The notes under the pieces are model-generated. The model searched no databases, was not told the DNA's origin, and was given only the letters and a program-made list of their open reading frames with translations. A stretch of 64,000 nt of DNA from Novosphingobium resinovorum (GTDB lineage: Bacteria; Pseudomonadota; Alphaproteobacteria; Sphingomonadales; Sphingomonadaceae), in the NCBI RefSeq assembly GCF_001742225.1, contig NZ_CP017077.1, forward strand, positions 372,001 through 436,000, given 5' to 3'. Shown piece by piece: positions 15,250 through 24,593 of this stretch. Made by a program: the position numbers and the translations under genes. Positions within the stretch are counted from its first letter, which is position 1; every line of letters begins with the position of its first letter.

Positions 15250-17601
15250 ATGAATATCCGTGCAGTGCTGGCCTGCGGTGCAGGATTGATGAGTTTGGTC
15301 GCAGTGCCCTTCCAGGCGCGGGCCCAGGAGGAAGCACAGGGCGTTGTGCAGGAGGATGCCGATGCGCCCCAGCACCACGCCCCGGCGGCCGGCGCGGGCG
15401 ACATCATCGTTACCGCGCGCCGCGTCGCGGAGAAGCTTCAGGACATTCCGTTGGCGGTGACCGCCCTGAGCGGCGAGGCGCTGGCGGCGCAGGGTGTGCG
15501 GCAGCTCACCGATCTCAGCGCGACGGTGCCCAACCTCAACATCGTGGGCGCCAACGCCGATGCCCAGACGCTGTTGGTGACGATCCGCGGCCAGAACGCG
15601 GCGAATTCGATCCTGACGACCGACAACTCGGTGGGTCTGTACATCGATGGCGTGAACGTGCCGCGGACTTATGGCCTGCGTGCCGGGCTGGTGGACATGC
15701 AGCGTGTCGAAGTGCTGCGCGGGCCCCAAGGCACGCTCTATGGGCGCAACACCACGGGCGGCGCGATCAGCTTCATCACCAAGGACCCGAACGACGAACT
15801 GGGCGGACAGGTCCAGGCCACGCTGGGGAACTACGATCTGCGCGGCGTCACCGGCATTCTCAACCTGCCGGTGACGGACGGGGTCGGCGTCCGCTTCGTC
15901 GCGGTCCGGTCGAAGCGTGATGGCTTCGGCAGGTCTCCGATCACCGACAGGCAGCTGATGAGCGATGATTCGACGTACCTGCGCGGCAAGCTCAAGGTCG
16001 ACAAGGGTGATTTCACGGTATCGATCACCGGGGACTACCAGCGCAACAATGCCGGCGGCCTGATGTCCAAGTTGACGGGCCTCACGGCATCGCCGACGTC
16101 TTCGATTATCCGGGAAGCGGCGGCCGAAACCTTTGGGACTTCGACGCCGGATGCGGCGCAGCTTGCGGCGGCACGCACCATTCTGGAATCCTACATCAAG
16201 CGCGGGCCGTTTCGGACCAGCTACGGATACGGGAACAGCATCTTCGGCGCCAACTCGTCGGGAGTGGACCGCCGGCCGGCATCGCGCAGCGAAACCTGGA
16301 GCGCGGCGCTCAACGTGGACTACAACCTGTCCGACTCTCTTACCTTGCGGTCGATCACCGGGTATCGCAACGTCAAGAAGTTCTCGACCAACGATTACGA
16401 TGGAACGCCGTTCATCGTGAACAGTTCGCAGCTATCCACCAAGGACGACTTCTTCAGCGAGGAGTTCCAGCTACTTGGAGAGGTGGGCAGCCTGAATTAC
16501 GTGGCCGGGCTGTTCTACAGCTACGAAGACGGGACCGAGAAGCAGGAAGCCACCAGCCTGTACTACCTCAACAATCGTTCCCTCACCGTCTTCGACGGCG
16601 ACATCACCTCGAAAAGCTATGCCGTCTTCGGGCAGGCGAACTGGAATTTCGCGCCCGGCTTCTCGCTGACGGTGGGTGCACGGTACACCAAGGAGGTGCG
16701 TGAGTTCCTGAACCGCAACCGGCTCATCTCCGGGGCCGGGGTGGTCACGTATCTGCCTCCGGCCCTCAACGCCGACGGGACCCCGGGCAAGTTCTACGAG
16801 AACACCTTCAAGAAGCCCACCTGGCTGGCGTCGCTGGACTACAAGATTTCGGACGATGTCCTGGTCTATGGCAAGATCACGAGGGGCTTTCGCGGAGGCG
16901 GGCAGCAGCAGCGTTCGACCACGCTCATCAATGCAGTACCCTTCGGACCCGAAATCATCACCGAATACGAGATCGGCCTGAAGTCGCAGTTCTTCGATCG
17001 CAGGCTGACGCTGAACCTGGCGGGCTTCTACGACGACTACACCGATATCCAGCGTACGCTGCTGTTCGCGACCGACTTCGGGACCGGGACGCTGCTGACC
17101 AATGCCAGCAAGGCGCGGCTGATGGGCTTCGAAGGCGAGGCGACCTTGCGGGTCACCGACGAACTGACCCTGCGGGCCAGCGTCGGGACGTTCGATCCCA
17201 AGTACAAGGACTATGTCGACGCCGCCAACGTCGATCACTCGAACGAGCCGTGGCCGGCGCCGACGACGAACTACCAGCTTGGCGCGGATTTCCGTAAGCC
17301 CGTCGGGATCGGAGAGTTCGCGGCAAACGTGAACTGGAGCTGGCAGAGCGATTTCAACACTTATCCCAGCGCGGCGCTGGCCGACCAGGTCACGCAGAAG
17401 GGATATGGCCTGCTGAGCGGAAAGCTTGGGCTCAGCATCGATGCCTGGAATGCCGACATCTCGGTGTTCGGCCGCAACCTGCTGGCCAAGAAGTACTACA
17501 ATGCCGGCGTGAGCCTGGAGGCGCTCGGCTTCAACACACTTGCCGCGGGCGATCCGCGCACGTTCGGTGTGCTGTTCATCAAGCGGTTCGGCGGCGAATA
17601 G
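15250..17601 (+). CDS. TonB-dependent outer-membrane receptor, module copy 1
   Basis: 783 residues. Signal peptide about 1-25 (ending ARAQ), TonB box DIIVTARR at 51-58, plug with VEVLRGPQGTLYGRNTTGG, 22-strand-type barrel behind. The start at 15250 follows GGGGGAAGAG; an in-frame ATG at 15235 lies inside that site. It is closely similar to the receptor at 20734-23055: in the plug a run of 32 residues is identical, followed by 19 more after a single change. It is probably co-transcribed with the Tat protein before it and the SDR after it. Confidence 0.92.
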   Translation: MNIRAVLACGAGLMSLVAVPFQARAQEEAQGVVQEDADAPQHHAPAAGAGDIIVTARRVAEKLQDIPLAVTALSGEALAAQGVRQLTDLSATVPNLNIVGANADAQTLLVTIRGQNAANSILTTDNSVGLYIDGVNVPRTYGLRAGLVDMQRVEVLRGPQGTLYGRNTTGGAISFITKDPNDELGGQVQATLGNYDLRGVTGILNLPVTDGVGVRFVAVRSKRDGFGRSPITDRQLMSDDSTYLRGKLKVDKGDFTVSITGDYQRNNAGGLMSKLTGLTASPTSSIIREAAAETFGTSTPDAAQLAAARTILESYIKRGPFRTSYGYGNSIFGANSSGVDRRPASRSETWSAALNVDYNLSDSLTLRSITGYRNVKKFSTNDYDGTPFIVNSSQLSTKDDFFSEEFQLLGEVGSLNYVAGLFYSYEDGTEKQEATSLYYLNNRSLTVFDGDITSKSYAVFGQANWNFAPGFSLTVGARYTKEVREFLNRNRLISGAGVVTYLPPALNADGTPGKFYENTFKKPTWLASLDYKISDDVLVYGKITRGFRGGGQQQRSTTLINAVPFGPEIITEYEIGLKSQFFDRRLTLNLAGFYDDYTDIQRTLLFATDFGTGTLLTNASKARLMGFEGEATLRVTDELTLRASVGTFDPKYKDYVDAANVDHSNEPWPAPTTNYQLGADFRKPVGIGEFAANVNWSWQSDFNTYPSAALADQVTQKGYGLLSGKLGLSIDAWNADISVFGRNLLAKKYYNAGVSLEALGFNTLAAGDPRTFGVLFIKRFGGE

Positions 17602-17665
17602 CCGCCGTCCCGCGCCGGGTGGCGGCAGGCCGCGCCCGGGACTTGTCTGGACGAGGAGGTCGGAT

Positions 17666-18418
17666 ATGCCGCAACTCACGCTGGCAGGGAAAGTAGCGCT
17701 CGTTACCGGAGGGTCGCGCGGCATCGGCGCGGCGATCGTGCGCCGTCTTGCGAGCGAGGGCGCCCATGTTGCGTTCAGCTATGCAAGTTCGCCCGGGGCG
17801 GCCGAGCAGGTCGAGCGTGCCTGCATCGAGGCCGGAGGGACAGCCAAGGCGTTTCGGGCCGACCAAGGGGACGCCGCGCAAGCGGAGACCTTCGCGCGCG
17901 TCGCCGGGGATCATTTCGGGGGCGTCGACATCCTGGTCAATTCGGCGGGGATCTATGCACCCGGAAGCTTCGACGAGCCGGATTTCGACCTAGCCGCGTT
18001 CGACCGCATGATGCTGGTCAACGTCCAGGGCGTCGTGCGGACCGTTCTGGGCGTCGCGCCGATGCTGCGCGACGGAGGCAGGATCATAACCGTGGGGACC
18101 AGCGGCGTGCACATGGGGCGTTTCGTCGGCTCGGCGGGCTATGTCGGCGCAAAATCGGCACTCACCGGGTTCACGCGCGGCTGGGCGCGCGATTTCGGGC
18201 CGCGCGGCATCACCGCCAACATCATCCAGCCCGGCCCCATCGACACCGACATGAATCCCGAGGGCACTCGCTTCTCGGCCAGGCTGATTCGCACCACCTG
18301 CCTCGAACGCTATGGCAAGGTCGAGGAAGTAGCAGGGGTGGTGTCGTTCCTGGCGGGCCCGGACGCGGGGTACGTCACCGGCGTTTCGCTGCTGGTGGAT
18401 GGCGGGCAATGCGCATGA
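17666..18418 (+). CDS. Short-chain dehydrogenase/reductase (FabG-like)
   Basis: 250 residues. The motifs are complete: TGGSRGIG near residue 14, NSAG (LVNSAGIY), active Tyr and Lys in GYVGAKSALTG, and the C-terminal GYVTGVSLLVDGG. A strong GAGGAGG site precedes the ATG. It follows the first Tat/receptor module on the same strand and is convergent with the SDR ending at 18449. Likely oxidises a secondary alcohol or 3-hydroxyacyl-CoA of the imported compound. Confidence 0.85.
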   Translation: MPQLTLAGKVALVTGGSRGIGAAIVRRLASEGAHVAFSYASSPGAAEQVERACIEAGGTAKAFRADQGDAAQAETFARVAGDHFGGVDILVNSAGIYAPGSFDEPDFDLAAFDRMMLVNVQGVVRTVLGVAPMLRDGGRIITVGTSGVHMGRFVGSAGYVGAKSALTGFTRGWARDFGPRGITANIIQPGPIDTDMNPEGTRFSARLIRTTCLERYGKVEEVAGVVSFLAGPDAGYVTGVSLLVDGGQCA

Positions 18419-18448
18419 TGCGGCGGCCTCGACGGAACGAGGGCCGCT

Positions 18449-19225
18449 TCAGGGCCGGATGATCCAACCGCCGTCTACGTGCAGGACCTGGCCTTGTATC
18501 CAGCTTCCGGCGTCGCTGCACAGCAACAGGAGGGGGCCTACGAGGTCCTCCGGCTGGCCATCGACCCGCATCGCCACCGTGCGTTCCAGCATCTGGCGAA
18601 TCGGCGATTCCTGCGGCGTCAGCTTCTTGCCGGCATCGCTGTTGGTGATCCCCGGTGCGATGGCGTTGACGTTGATGTTGCGGGGCCCCAGTTCGTAGGC
18701 GAGCGCGGTCGTCAGGCCGACCAGCGCCAGCTTGCTGATGCCGTACAGCCCCATCGGCGGGAAAGCACCGCCCGAGACTTGGTTGACGATCTTGCCGCCA
18801 CCACGCTCCACCATCATCGGCACGACCGCCTGGCAACAGTTCAGGGCACCCGTCAGGTTCACCTGCAGGACCTTGTTCCAGTCTTCGAGCGGGCAGTCCA
18901 TCAGGGGGCGCCGCGTGATTTCAGCCATCATCGCCGCGTTGTTCACCAGGATGTCGACGCCGCCCCAGGCACTGCGCGCGACTTCGGCCATCGCGCCGAC
19001 GGAATCGGGATCCGCGATGTCCACGCGTACCGCCCCGGCCTCGCCGCCGCGCGATGCGATCTCGTCGACGACCGCTTGGGCGCCTTCCAAGTTGAGGTCC
19101 GCCACCAGCACGCGTGCGCCCGCCGCGGCGAGGGCCAGGGCGTAGGCGCGACCGATGGAGTTGCCGCGCCCGCCGGCGCCTGTGACGATCGCGACCTTGT
19201 CGGCCAGGGTTTTGGCCACGCTCAT
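18449..19225 (-). CDS. Short-chain dehydrogenase/reductase
   Basis: 258 residues with an expanded glycine motif (TGAGGRGNSIGRAYA), NNAAMM, and Y-GIS-K in LYGISKLALVG. Its ATG overlaps the stop of the aldehyde dehydrogenase upstream as ATGA, so the two enzymes are made together. Sequential alcohol and aldehyde oxidation is a reasonable reading. Ends 31 bp from the convergent SDR. Confidence 0.85.
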   Translation of the reverse strand: MSVAKTLADKVAIVTGAGGRGNSIGRAYALALAAAGARVLVADLNLEGAQAVVDEIASRGGEAGAVRVDIADPDSVGAMAEVARSAWGGVDILVNNAAMMAEITRRPLMDCPLEDWNKVLQVNLTGALNCCQAVVPMMVERGGGKIVNQVSGGAFPPMGLYGISKLALVGLTTALAYELGPRNINVNAIAPGITNSDAGKKLTPQESPIRQMLERTVAMRVDGQPEDLVGPLLLLCSDAGSWIQGQVLHVDGGWIIRP

Positions 19226-20694
19226 GCGACTACGACCGTCTTGTAGCGTAGGAACTCGTCCAGGCCGGCGCGCCCGCCTTCCTTCCCGTACCCGCTCAGG
19301 CCCAGTCCTCCGAAGGGCATGTAGGGTGCGGTCTGCGGTGCCCCATTGACGTAGACCCCGCCGGCTTTGAGGCGTTCGGCGATGCGGTGGACGCGGGCGA
19401 TGTCGTTCGACTGGATATAGGCGGCCAGTCCGTAGGGGGTACTGTTGGCGAGTTCGACGCCGTGGTCGTCGTCGTCGAACGGCATGCAGATGACGACCGG
19501 GCCGAAGATCTCGGTCTGCGCGATCTCGCTGTCGGGATCGACGTCGACGATGATGGTCGGTTCGATGAAATTGCCGCCGACCAGGTCGCCGCCGCAACGC
19601 TTTCCGCCCAGGACGATCCGCCCGCTGTTATCTTCGCGGACCCGGTCGATCATCGCGATCACCCGGTCGCAGGCCTGGGCGCTGACCAGCGGACCGACTT
19701 TCACGTCCTCGTCGAACGGGTCGCCCACCTTGTAGCCCCTGGTGATCTCGATCAGCCGTTCGATCACCTGATCGTAGATGCTGCGATGGATAATCAGGCG
19801 GGTCGGCAAGGCGCAGCCCTGGCCGGCGAGGATCGCGAACGTCCAGGCGGCGGCGCGTTGGCACACGGCGTCGATGTCGACATCGGGATAGACGAGGCTG
19901 GCGGACTTTCCGCCAAGTTCGAGGACGGCGGGCTTGAGCTGCTCGGCGCAGGCCACCAGGATCTTCTTCGCGGCGACCGGCCCGCCCGTAAAGCTGATCT
20001 TCTCCACCCGGGGATCGCGGACCAGGGCCTCGCCGGCCTCGATGCCGCCGGGGAGGATCGACAGCACCCCGTCGGGAATGCCGGCATCCTTGGCCAGGCG
20101 TGCGAAGAGGTCGGGCGCGAACGGCGTGTTCTCTGCGGGCTTCACCACCACGCAGTTTCCTGCCGCGAGGGCCGGGGCCACTTTCATTCCGAGCGAGATG
20201 AGCGGCCCGTTCCAGGTGATGATGATACCCACGATGCCGATCGGTTCGGGGCTGGAGTAGCTCAGGTGGCCGCGCGTGTGGTGGGTGGAAATCAGCTGGC
20301 CATCGATCTTGTCGGCCCATCCGGCATAAGTCGCGAACCAGTCCCCCGCGCGCTGGGCCATGCGGCGCCCATGCGCGAGCGGAGTGCCGCCATCCCTGGC
20401 AGCGAGCCGGGCGAATTCCTCGACATGGTCCCAGATCAACTGGGCGAACCGCAGAAGGATCTGTCGCCGTTCGTCCGGGTTCGTGAAGCGCCAGGCCTCG
20501 GCTGCCTGCGCGGCGCGGTCCACGGCCTTGCGGACCTCGACCGCGCCGGCCAGCGGAATGGTGCCCTGGGGCGCGCCGCTGACCGGGTCGTGATGGACGA
20601 ACGTTCCGGCGCTGCCCTCGGACAGCGCATCGTGACCGATGCGAATACTGGCGGAAAGCGGACTGGAATCGAGCATGGGACGAGCCTCGGACAA
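19222..20694 (-). CDS. Aldehyde dehydrogenase (NAD(P)+)
   Basis: 490 residues, the normal size. Family residues are visible: the catalytic-site Asn in ITWNGPL, the general-base Glu in VLELGGKSAS, and the nucleophilic Cys in GQGCALPTR. The C-terminal EIFGPVV and FGGLGLSGYGKEGG motifs are present. It oxidises an aldehyde to the acid. It lies directly downstream of the second TonB receptor (20734-23055, same strand) and is coupled to the SDR behind it, so these three form an operon. Confidence 0.9.
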   Translation of the reverse strand: MSEARPMLDSSPLSASIRIGHDALSEGSAGTFVHHDPVSGAPQGTIPLAGAVEVRKAVDRAAQAAEAWRFTNPDERRQILLRFAQLIWDHVEEFARLAARDGGTPLAHGRRMAQRAGDWFATYAGWADKIDGQLISTHHTRGHLSYSSPEPIGIVGIIITWNGPLISLGMKVAPALAAGNCVVVKPAENTPFAPDLFARLAKDAGIPDGVLSILPGGIEAGEALVRDPRVEKISFTGGPVAAKKILVACAEQLKPAVLELGGKSASLVYPDVDIDAVCQRAAAWTFAILAGQGCALPTRLIIHRSIYDQVIERLIEITRGYKVGDPFDEDVKVGPLVSAQACDRVIAMIDRVREDNSGRIVLGGKRCGGDLVGGNFIEPTIIVDVDPDSEIAQTEIFGPVVICMPFDDDDHGVELANSTPYGLAAYIQSNDIARVHRIAERLKAGGVYVNGAPQTAPYMPFGGLGLSGYGKEGGRAGLDEFLRYKTVVVA

Positions 20695-20733
20695 CGGAAA
20701 AGGCGAAGGGAGGATGGATGCCTCGGGGCCGGG

Positions 20734-23055
20734 CTACATGCCCCCGAACCGGAAGCGGACCTGCACGCCCACCGTGCGGGGGTCGCCGGCGGCCAGCGTG
20801 TTGAAGCCCAGGCCTTCGAGGCTGACGCCGGCGTTGTAGTATTTCTTGCCGAGGATGTTCCGCCCGAAGATCGATATGTCGGCGTTCCAGTCGTCGAGAG
20901 CCAATGCGATCCTGCCGTTGAGCAGTCCGTAAGCCTTCTGGGTCACCTGGTCGGTCTTTACCGCGCTGGGATAAGTATTGAAGGCGCTCTGCCAGCTCCA
21001 GTTCGCATCGAGGGTGAGGTCGCCTACCCCGGTGGGCAACACGTAGTTCGCTCCGAGCTGATAGTTCGTCGTCGGAGCCGGCCAGTCCTCATCGGAGTGG
21101 TCGACGCCGTTGTCGTCGACATAGCCCTTGTATTTGGCATCGAAGGTGCCGATGCTCGCGCGGAGCGTGAATTCCGGCGTAACCTTGAATGTCGCCTCTC
21201 CCTCGAAGCCGAGGATGCGCGCCTTGCTGGCATTGGTCAGCGCGGTTGCGGCGCCATAGGGCGTGACGATGAACAGCACGCGCTGGACGTCGGTGTAGTT
21301 GTCGTAGAACCCGGCCAGGTTGAGCGTGAGGCGTCGGTCTAACAGTTCCGACTTCAGGCCGAGCTCATACTCGGTGATGACTTCCGGGTCGAACGAGGTT
21401 GCCGCCGCCAGCGAGGTCGCGCGCTGCTGCTGGCCGCCCCCGCGGAAGCCCCGCGCGGACTTGGCATAGACCATGACGTCGTCGCTGATCTTGTAGTCGA
21501 GCGAGGCGAGCCAGGTGAACTTCTTGTAGCTTTCCTCGTACTTCCTGCCCGGCGTCCCGTCGTCGTTGAGCGCCGGAGGCACATAAGTGATGGTTCCGGC
21601 CGCATTGACCACCCGGTTGCGGTTGACCAGTTCACGCACTTCTTTGGTGTATCGCCCGCCAAGGGTGAGCGAGAAGCCGGGCGCGAACTTCCAGTTGGCC
21701 TGTCCGAAAGCGGCGTAGCTCTTCGAGGTCACGTCACCGTCGAACACGGTACGCGAACGGCTGATGTAGTAGGTGGAGTTCGATTGCTGGACTTCGGTGC
21801 CGTCCTCGTAGCTGTAGAACAGGCCGCCGACGTAGTTGAACTGGCTATCTCCGCCAAGGACCTGAAGTTCCTGGCTGTAGAAGTCGTCCTTCGTCTCCAA
21901 CTGTGCGCTGTTGATGATGAAGGGCGTGCCGTCGAAGTCGGTGGTGGTGAACTTCTCGACATTGCGGTAGCCGCTGATCGACCGGATGGCGAGATCGTCG
22001 GAAAGATCGAATTTCAGGTCGAGCGACGCGCTCCAGGTCTTGCTCGTCGATGCCGGCGACCAGTCCACGCCGCCCGCGTTCTTTGCGAAGATGCTGCTAC
22101 CGTAGCTGTAGCTGTCGTGGAACGGCGCGCGCTTGACGTAGGACTGCAGGATGTTGCGCGCGGCCGCCAACTGGTCCGCGGTAGGCGACGTGGTGCCGTA
22201 GACTTCGGCCGCGACTTCGCGGATGGCAGGCGAGGTGGCCGCGTCGGTGATACCAGTGAGCTTGGAGATCAGGCCTCCGGCGTTGTTCTTCTGATAGTCC
22301 ACCGTCGCCGCAGCCGTCAGCGGGCCGCCGGTATCGGCCTTGATCTTGGCGCGCAGATACGTGCTGTCGTCGCTCATCAGGTCGTCGCCGGTATTGGCGG
22401 ACTTGCCGTAGCCGTCGTGCTGGCTGCGCACCGCTACGAAGCGGGCGCCCACGCCATCGGTGATCGGGACGTTGAGGATGCCGGTCAGGCCCCACAGGTT
22501 GTAGTTGCCGCCGGTCGCCTGGATCGAGGCCCCGAGCTTGTCGTCCGGGTCCTTGGTGATGAAGCTGATCGCGCCGCCGGTCGTGTTGCGGCCGTAAAGC
22601 GTACCCTGGGGCCCGCGCAGCACTTCGACCCGGGCGATGTCGACCAGGCCGGCACGCAGGCCATAGGTGCGCGGGACGTTGACGCCATCGATGTACATGC
22701 CCACCGAGTTGTCGGTCGTGAGGATGGAGTTGGCGGCGTTCTGGCCGCGGATCGTCACCAGCAGCGTCTGGGCATCGGCGTTGGCGCCCACGATGCTGAG
22801 GTTCGGAACCGTGGCGCTGAGGTCGGTGATCTGGCGGACGCCCTGTTGTTCCAGCGCAGCCCCCGACACCGCCGAAATCGCGATGGGCACGTCTTGCAGC
22901 CGTTCCTCTACCCGCCGTGCCGTCACGATGATGTCGTTGTCGGTCGCAGGCGCGGCCTGCTGCTGGTCTTCGGCATCAGCCGCCTGCGAGGCAAGCGGCC
23001 ATGCGAGCACGATCAAGCTTGCATGGCACAGCAGCATCTTCGCCTTGGTAAGCAC
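20734..23055 (-). CDS. TonB-dependent outer-membrane receptor, module copy 2
   Basis: About 773 residues from the GTG at 23055, which is preceded by GGAGAGG; an ATG at 23037 is an alternative. Signal peptide to about residue 26 (SQA-AD), TonB box DIIVTARR at 41-48, plug motif VEVLRGPQGTLYGRNTTGG. Strong similarity to the receptor at 15250 over its whole length shows duplication. It is divergent from the Tat-protein gene at 23363, sharing a promoter region with two 20-bp palindromes. Confidence 0.92.
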   Translation of the reverse strand: MLTKAKMLLCHASLIVLAWPLASQAADAEDQQQAAPATDNDIIVTARRVEERLQDVPIAISAVSGAALEQQGVRQITDLSATVPNLSIVGANADAQTLLVTIRGQNAANSILTTDNSVGMYIDGVNVPRTYGLRAGLVDIARVEVLRGPQGTLYGRNTTGGAISFITKDPDDKLGASIQATGGNYNLWGLTGILNVPITDGVGARFVAVRSQHDGYGKSANTGDDLMSDDSTYLRAKIKADTGGPLTAAATVDYQKNNAGGLISKLTGITDAATSPAIREVAAEVYGTTSPTADQLAAARNILQSYVKRAPFHDSYSYGSSIFAKNAGGVDWSPASTSKTWSASLDLKFDLSDDLAIRSISGYRNVEKFTTTDFDGTPFIINSAQLETKDDFYSQELQVLGGDSQFNYVGGLFYSYEDGTEVQQSNSTYYISRSRTVFDGDVTSKSYAAFGQANWKFAPGFSLTLGGRYTKEVRELVNRNRVVNAAGTITYVPPALNDDGTPGRKYEESYKKFTWLASLDYKISDDVMVYAKSARGFRGGGQQQRATSLAAATSFDPEVITEYELGLKSELLDRRLTLNLAGFYDNYTDVQRVLFIVTPYGAATALTNASKARILGFEGEATFKVTPEFTLRASIGTFDAKYKGYVDDNGVDHSDEDWPAPTTNYQLGANYVLPTGVGDLTLDANWSWQSAFNTYPSAVKTDQVTQKAYGLLNGRIALALDDWNADISIFGRNILGKKYYNAGVSLEGLGFNTLAAGDPRTVGVQVRFRFGGM

Positions 23056-23198
23056 ACCTTCTCTCCCCTCTCCAACGCCCGCGCGATCTGCGTCGGCAGG
23101 CGGCATATCGCAAACAGTTCATTCCTGACGCGCGGCCATCAGGCGGAATATGGAAATTGGACCCGGCCCATCCGCTGTCCGGCGATGGTGGGGGATCA

Positions 23199-23218
23199 AT
23201 GATACCGATTGGGATCAT
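23199..23218. promoter_or_regulatory. Operator-like 20-bp palindrome, site 1
   Basis: The sequence ATGATACCGATTGGGATCAT is nearly self-complementary. A second version lies at 23294-23313. The site sits between the divergent receptor and Tat-protein genes. The TetR regulator at 24594 is the nearest candidate to bind it. Confidence 0.6.
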
Positions 23219-23245
23219 AACAGCGATATCAGGGCGCGCAACAAA

Positions 23246-23260
23246 AACTTTATAGCATTC
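23246..23260 (-). promoter_or_regulatory. Recurrent AT-rich motif (identical 15-mer also at 41846)
   Basis: The plus strand reads AACTTTATAGCATTC (minus strand GAATGCTATAAAGTT). Exactly the same 15 bases occur at 41846-41860, in another divergent promoter of the window. Looser versions are at 13859, 38372, 53901, 58352 and 62734. It could be a shared operator or promoter element. Confidence 0.55.
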
Positions 23261-23293
23261 TTTTATTGTTGCTCATTGAGTTGGCGTCGATAT

Positions 23294-23313
23294 ATGATAC
23301 CAATCGGTGTCAT
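23294..23313. promoter_or_regulatory. Operator-like 20-bp palindrome, site 2
   Basis: ATGATACCAATCGGTGTCAT matches the reverse complement of site 1 (23199-23218) at most positions and is itself nearly self-complementary. The two sites are 95 bp apart, about nine helical turns, and flank the recurrent AT-rich motif. Both would allow one dimeric repressor to control the two divergent genes. Confidence 0.6.
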
Positions 23314-23362
23314 TATAGCCGACTTGTGGTTAAGCCCAAGCGCCGGAAAAGAGGAGTGGGAA

Positions 23363-24577
23363 ATGCGTGCTGGCTACGACTTGTTCGACATGGGAATCAG
23401 CCGTCGGGCAACGCTGGGCGGCGGTGGAATGCTGCTGGCCGGGGCGATGCTGCCCGGGGTGGGCGCGCTGGCGCGGGAAAGCGCCGACAAGGCACCGGAC
23501 GCGGCCAAGTCGTCCGCCGTGCTGTTCCAGATGATCTCCGCACCGCTGACGCTTGCCTACGAGGGCGCGTTCACCCGGGGGCGCGAACAGTTCGAGCTGT
23601 TCAACGACACGGGCTTCCTCGTTCGCGCCACGGCCGAGACCGGCGAAGACGTGCAGCTCTGGGTGTTCTTCTACCAGCAGCGCGGGAAGGAAATGGTGAT
23701 CGATGGCGATCTGACCCAGACCGCGCTGGTCGTCACCGACTTTTCAGGCCCGGACTCCGAGAAAATGCACGACACGCCCTTCATCAACAAGGGGCAGAGC
23801 GTGGAGGACTATTTCGCCCCCGGAACCATGAAGATCGTCGAAACACCGACCAGCGTCACCTGGTCGATCGGCGGGCGTGAAATGCACACCGATGGGAAGA
23901 CCTGGAGAGTGACGGGCGAGCATGCAGGCGTGAAAACCGATCTGCGCTTCACGCCCCGCGGCCCGGGCTTCTTCCATGTCGGTCGGTTCGAGGACCTGGG
24001 CACCCGGCCGGGAGCCGCCGGATACCAGGCGCACATGAATGCCGAAGGGCTGATCGAATTCCGGGGCAGGGTATTGAAGGTCAAGGGTTACGCGGTCCAC
24101 GAGCGCATCATCCTCTCGTTCCCGACCCTGCCGCCCCGCCTCGCCAAGAATCGCGGTGCCGGATCCAACTGGATGCACAGCTTCGGCGACGAGTTCAGCT
24201 TCTACATCCTGAATGCAGCCGAAGGCGGGCATGCGACCGGGATGATAAACATGAAAAGCGGGGAGCAGTACCGTGCCGTCGGCATGGAGAACATCATCGT
24301 CGAACCGACCGACGTCTGGGTCGATCCGCTCACCCTCCAGCAACTGCCGCGGCAATGGCGTATCACCATGAAGACCCCGCAGGGCGATCTGCATGCGACC
24401 ATGTCGGCCAATGGCAGGGGATATTACTACTGGATGCGCGAGGGGGGGCTGATGATCGTCAACCAGTTCGCCGGCGTTTCGGACGCATCGTTCACGCCGA
24501 AGGACGGCAAGGCGATCGTTTCGCGGCAGCTGGCGCACAACGAGTTCATGCGCACGTTCTACGAACAGCACGCATGA
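23363..24577 (+). CDS. Tat-exported protein of unknown function, copy 2
   Basis: 404 residues with a twin-arginine signal (GISRRATLGGGGMLLAG, Arg at 14-15). It shares with copy 1 (13957) the blocks TAETGEDVQLW, INKGQSVEDYF, GPGFFHVGRFE, AAGYQAHM, GYAVHERIILSFPT, FSFYILNA and YYYWMREGGL. GAGGAG precedes the ATG. The TonB receptor of this module is on the opposite strand, unlike copy 1. A periplasmic hydrolase, hydratase or binding role acting on the receptor substrate is possible; the family is not recognised with confidence. Confidence 0.75.
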   Translation: MRAGYDLFDMGISRRATLGGGGMLLAGAMLPGVGALARESADKAPDAAKSSAVLFQMISAPLTLAYEGAFTRGREQFELFNDTGFLVRATAETGEDVQLWVFFYQQRGKEMVIDGDLTQTALVVTDFSGPDSEKMHDTPFINKGQSVEDYFAPGTMKIVETPTSVTWSIGGREMHTDGKTWRVTGEHAGVKTDLRFTPRGPGFFHVGRFEDLGTRPGAAGYQAHMNAEGLIEFRGRVLKVKGYAVHERIILSFPTLPPRLAKNRGAGSNWMHSFGDEFSFYILNAAEGGHATGMINMKSGEQYRAVGMENIIVEPTDVWVDPLTLQQLPRQWRITMKTPQGDLHATMSANGRGYYYWMREGGLMIVNQFAGVSDASFTPKDGKAIVSRQLAHNEFMRTFYEQHA

Positions 24578-24593
24578 CGGAACCGAGGGGAGC

